This document shows positions 61,379 through 64,000 of a DNA stretch of 64,000 bases, one piece after another. Numbering within the stretch: position 1 is the stretch's first letter; the number at the start of each line of letters is the position of its first letter. The translations under genes and the position numbers were made by a program. The notes beneath the pieces were generated by a model that had not been told where the DNA came from, searched no databases, and worked only from the letters and a program-made list of their open reading frames with translations. The stretch is from an uncultured Pelagibacteraceae bacterium (GTDB lineage Bacteria > Pseudomonadota > Alphaproteobacteria > Pelagibacterales > Pelagibacteraceae), in NCBI GenBank assembly GCA_902612575.1, contig CACMDZ010000002.1, positions 62,001 through 126,000 of the forward strand, given 5' to 3'.

Positions 61379-62101
61379 TTATTGGAGAATAATTTCGTTG
61401 TTTTTGACTGATTTACTTTTTGTGGGACTAAAAAATTTACTATCATCTACATACTTACAATGGGTGCAATTATGCCCAGCTTCAGGAATTTTTTCTTCAG
61501 ATAATAACGCCACAACCTCTTTAAGAAATTTGAAGAATTTAATATCATCTCTAGGAATTTCTTGCCACTTAACTTTATTTTTAAAGAAAAAATCTTTTTT
61601 AGCATTCTTTAAAAATTTTTCAGGTTCTAAAACAAATAAACCTATTCTTGAGATCGGTTTAAGTGATGGTTTACCATCCGCTGCATTTTCAAGTGCAAGT
61701 GCATAGGCATGAAGTTGTCTTGAGTATTTCTCAACATTTTGATCTTTAACGCTGCTTGTTTTAAAATCTATTACTCCATAAGTGTTGTCATCGAAACCCA
61801 AAACAGTATCTGTAACACCTTTGATAAAACATTTATTACCAGTATGTCTATCAGCAAAGGGCCGAGATTGGACCCACTTGGATCCAAACTCGATTTTACC
61901 TTCTGGGAGAGTATCAGAGATATCTTTTGGTGATTTTCCTTCAAAATGATCCTTCATGATAGAGTCAATTTTGATGAAGATACTGGGCATGATGCTTCTA
62001 GGTCTATTAAAGCCATGCTTAACTTTAAGATAGAAGCACCTTTTACATTCGTCATACAAAAATCCAAAATCACTTGGACTTAACTTAAATATATCGTTCA
62101 T
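61379..62101 (-). CDS. PD-(D/E)XK nuclease-family protein (RecB/Cas4-like fold)
   Basis: ECKRCFYLKVKHG, KGVTDTVLGFDDNTYGVIDFKTSS, Cys pair HNCTHCKYV. Confidence 0.8.
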   Translation of the reverse strand: MNDIFKLSPSDFGFLYDECKRCFYLKVKHGFNRPRSIMPSIFIKIDSIMKDHFEGKSPKDISDTLPEGKIEFGSKWVQSRPFADRHTGNKCFIKGVTDTVLGFDDNTYGVIDFKTSSVKDQNVEKYSRQLHAYALALENAADGKPSLKPISRIGLFVLEPEKFLKNAKKDFFFKNKVKWQEIPRDDIKFFKFLKEVVALLSEEKIPEAGHNCTHCKYVDDSKFFSPTKSKSVKNNEIILQ

Positions 62102-62115
62102 ATTACCTCCTTTCC

Positions 62116-62814
62116 TTAGTTAAGTGGTATGACTGTTGCACCAGCTTGCTCGTTGTACCTAGGTAGACGACCAAATTCTTGTTTAAACTCATCTAAAAAC
62201 TGGCTTTCCCAAAGAACCTGTTCCTTCTCCTCTGATAGAAGTGAGTACTCAATTTTATCAAACTTCCAGTTACCTCTATGAATATCTTTAGCTCGAGATT
62301 TGATAGATTTTCCTCTTCCAATGTAAACAATTTCTGCACCATCTAGGTATCTGTATACTCCACCTAAAGTTGGTAGACCTGTAGCATCAGCTGCAGATAG
62401 CTCAAAGCAAGGATCAAGATCAAATACAAATGAATTTGCATCTCTTTCGAATTGTTTAACTTCAATTCTTCTAGCTGATCTTTTCTTGTCACTAATCCTT
62501 TTCAACTTTGGTTGATACTGAATAAGATTACGACATGAAACAAATCCTCTCCTATGATCCTCAGAATTTCTTGACCGAGTAATTTTGAAGTTACTGTCAC
62601 TTTCTTCCATGTTATTGAGAACACATCTTACTTTAGTTGCTTTCTCATTATCGGAGTCATTTAACTCAATCATCACATTCATGAACTTTGATACATCAAC
62701 AATTTTATTTAAGGAGGCATTAAAAGTAATGCCATCCTTATAAATTGTAATACTAGGTTCAGTTAGTCTGAAATGACTATCTCGTTTCCAAGCGGTCCAA
62801 TTATCTTTAGTCAT
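62116..62814 (-). CDS. GIY-YIG-like nuclease-domain protein
   Basis: GGVYRYLDGAEIVYIGRGKSIKSRAKDIHRG...EKEQVLWESQFLDEFKQEFGRLPRYNEQ; SD GGAGG. Confidence 0.7.
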   Translation of the reverse strand: MTKDNWTAWKRDSHFRLTEPSITIYKDGITFNASLNKIVDVSKFMNVMIELNDSDNEKATKVRCVLNNMEESDSNFKITRSRNSEDHRRGFVSCRNLIQYQPKLKRISDKKRSARRIEVKQFERDANSFVFDLDPCFELSAADATGLPTLGGVYRYLDGAEIVYIGRGKSIKSRAKDIHRGNWKFDKIEYSLLSEEKEQVLWESQFLDEFKQEFGRLPRYNEQAGATVIPLN

Positions 62815-63157
62815 AAATTGCCTCCGCTTTAATTACTGGTGTTACATCAACAGCAATTACAGATATAAGCATCTGCTTAGTTTTGTAGTCACCTCTTATT
62901 TCTCTCATCAATGGCAGCGTTAATGCTAGTTTTTGAGAGCTGTCGTAACCAAGTTTAGGTGCAAAAGCTGTTTCAATTTTTTCGAACAACTTTGGCATCC
63001 ACATCTCAGGTTCATGAAGAGCTTCTTTAGGAATTGCAACAGTTTCAACTCTTACATCAAGCACCTCCTCTGATTTGCCATCATATACATCTCTTGCAAT
63101 TTGAATGGGTGATGGATTACCCATTGGTAACAAATTTAAATTTTCTTTTTTTTTCAT
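62807..63157 (-). CDS. Hypothetical protein (start at MKKKENL, preceded by AAAGGAGGTTTT)
   Basis: Strong SD immediately upstream of the internal Met; overlaps next gene by 8 nt. Confidence 0.65.
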   Translation of the reverse strand: MKKKENLNLLPMGNPSPIQIARDVYDGKSEEVLDVRVETVAIPKEALHEPEMWMPKLFEKIETAFAPKLGYDSSQKLALTLPLMREIRGDYKTKQMLISVIAVDVTPVIKAEAIYD

Positions 63158-63176
63158 AAAACCTCCTTTAGGTTTT

Positions 63177-63224
63177 GATGCCTCCAAGATAGAAAGAAAA
63201 GAAAAGACAAGGGTCTTGGAAGCA
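63177..63224. other. Inverted repeat in the 5' leader of the nuclease operon
   Basis: GATGCcTCCAAGAt ... gTCTTGGAaGCATC, 12 Watson-Crick pairs plus one G-U, ~20-nt loop. Confidence 0.55.
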
Positions 63225-63324
63225 TCGGGGTTAATTTATCCCTTGCGCTTCCATACAATTAGATATGTTGATTAATTTATCTAGTTTACAAAGGATTGTA
63301 TTGGATTTTAAAGGTTTACAAATC

Positions 63325-64000
63325 TTATTTTACTGAATTTCCAAAGTATAATTGTCTTTTAATAGAACCTAGAGTTTTGTCTGCATGTATATTGATTATA
63401 TCTTTATAATTTTCATTATAATTTCTATCAATTATTTCTTTATTTCCAAAAACTATCTCTGAAACAGAGTCAAGAATAATTTGATTTGTTACAATCATAG
63501 TATTTTGTGATTTTATTTCACTATGTTGCAAATTAAAATTCCAACCTTTTATCTTAGTTCTGAAATAAATATTTACTCCATTAGCTAATAAATTATTAAA
63601 TATTTCTAATCCTTTAATTTTATACTGAAGTTTTTCCTTTGAAGTTGGAAATCCTAGGCTAATTATTTGGTTATGATTATTTGTAATTGCCAATTCAGCT
63701 CTTTTATCTAATATTTCTGAGAAGTTTATTATTGATTGAATAATATTTTGGTTAGTAATTTCAGCTGTATCAAAATCACACGAAAATTGTTTGTTGTGAT
63801 GTCCTTTAAATTCTAATAGCGGATCTCCCCCTTCTTCTTTGATAAAAGGTTTTATTTCATCATCTGCTTTGCTAATTATAGCTGCTTTTAAATCTTTTTT
63901 GGCTGTTTCAATTAAATCCTCTCCCCATGTTTTATCATGAACACCATCCCAAATTTCTTCAAACGTTAATAAATCGTGTTTGTTGATATTAATCTCAAAT
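63325..64000 (-). CDS. C-terminal part of a hypothetical protein running off the window
   Basis: Frame stays open on the minus strand from 64000 to the stop at 63325 (...FEININKHDLLTFEEIWDGVHDKTWGEDLIETA...); the listed TTG start at 63693 is internal. Confidence 0.75.
   Translation of the reverse strand, partial: FEININKHDLLTFEEIWDGVHDKTWGEDLIETAKKDLKAAIISKADDEIKPFIKEEGGDPLLEFKGHHNKQFSCDFDTAEITNQNIIQSIINFSEILDKRAELAITNNHNQIISLGFPTSKEKLQYKIKGLEIFNNLLANGVNIYFRTKIKGWNFNLQHSEIKSQNTMIVTNQIILDSVSEIVFGNKEIIDRNYNENYKDIINIHADKTLGSIKRQLYFGNSVK

Noticed and set aside
61379-62101. Cas4 of a CRISPR system
   Set aside because: Only the general PD-(D/E)XK/RecB-like fold is supported; no other cas genes or repeats are present.
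63325-63693. Stand-alone 122-aa gene as given in the ORF track
   Set aside because: The frame is open through to the window edge, so the TTG start is most likely internal to a longer truncated gene.

Overview
AT-rich alphaproteobacterial chromosome segment, most likely SAR11/Pelagibacterales judging by gene content, gene order and very short intergenic gaps. It contains: (1) a replication-origin neighbourhood (parB, parA, rsmG, mnmG, mnmE, rho, hemJ, hemH, hemE | ppsR-like, maf, aroE, coaE, dnaQ, secB). Transcription polarity flips at about 12.4-12.7 kb. That gap holds a perfect DnaA-box match, and two parS-like palindromes lie inside rsmG and mnmG. (2) Housekeeping operons: hslVU, his genes interrupted by an FkbM-type methyltransferase, a malyl-CoA lyase/malate-CoA ligase-like module, ftsK/lolA, purH, rpe, acs plus a symporter, tsaD, hemCD and folD. 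(3) A TPR / 2OG-Fe(II) oxygenase / sulfotransferase / FkbM cluster at 32.1-36.1 kb. (4) The main point of interest: a compact ~6.8-kb integrated element (about 36,152-43,010) in a tRNA-Gly(GCC) gene, bounded by a 47-bp direct repeat of the tRNA 5' half. It has a tyrosine integrase, a structured intergenic region, a run of overlapping small ORFs, a primase-polymerase/D5-like helicase protein, a repeat-rich origin-like region and a small oppositely oriented accessory pair. No recognisable capsid, portal, terminase or conjugation gene is present, so it looks like a phage-satellite-like or plasmid-like integrative element. (5) A second accessory-looking operon with strong Shine-Dalgarno sequences (PD-(D/E)XK nuclease, GIY-YIG protein, unknown protein) at 61.4-63.2 kb. 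All functional calls come from reading the translations; no database search was run.
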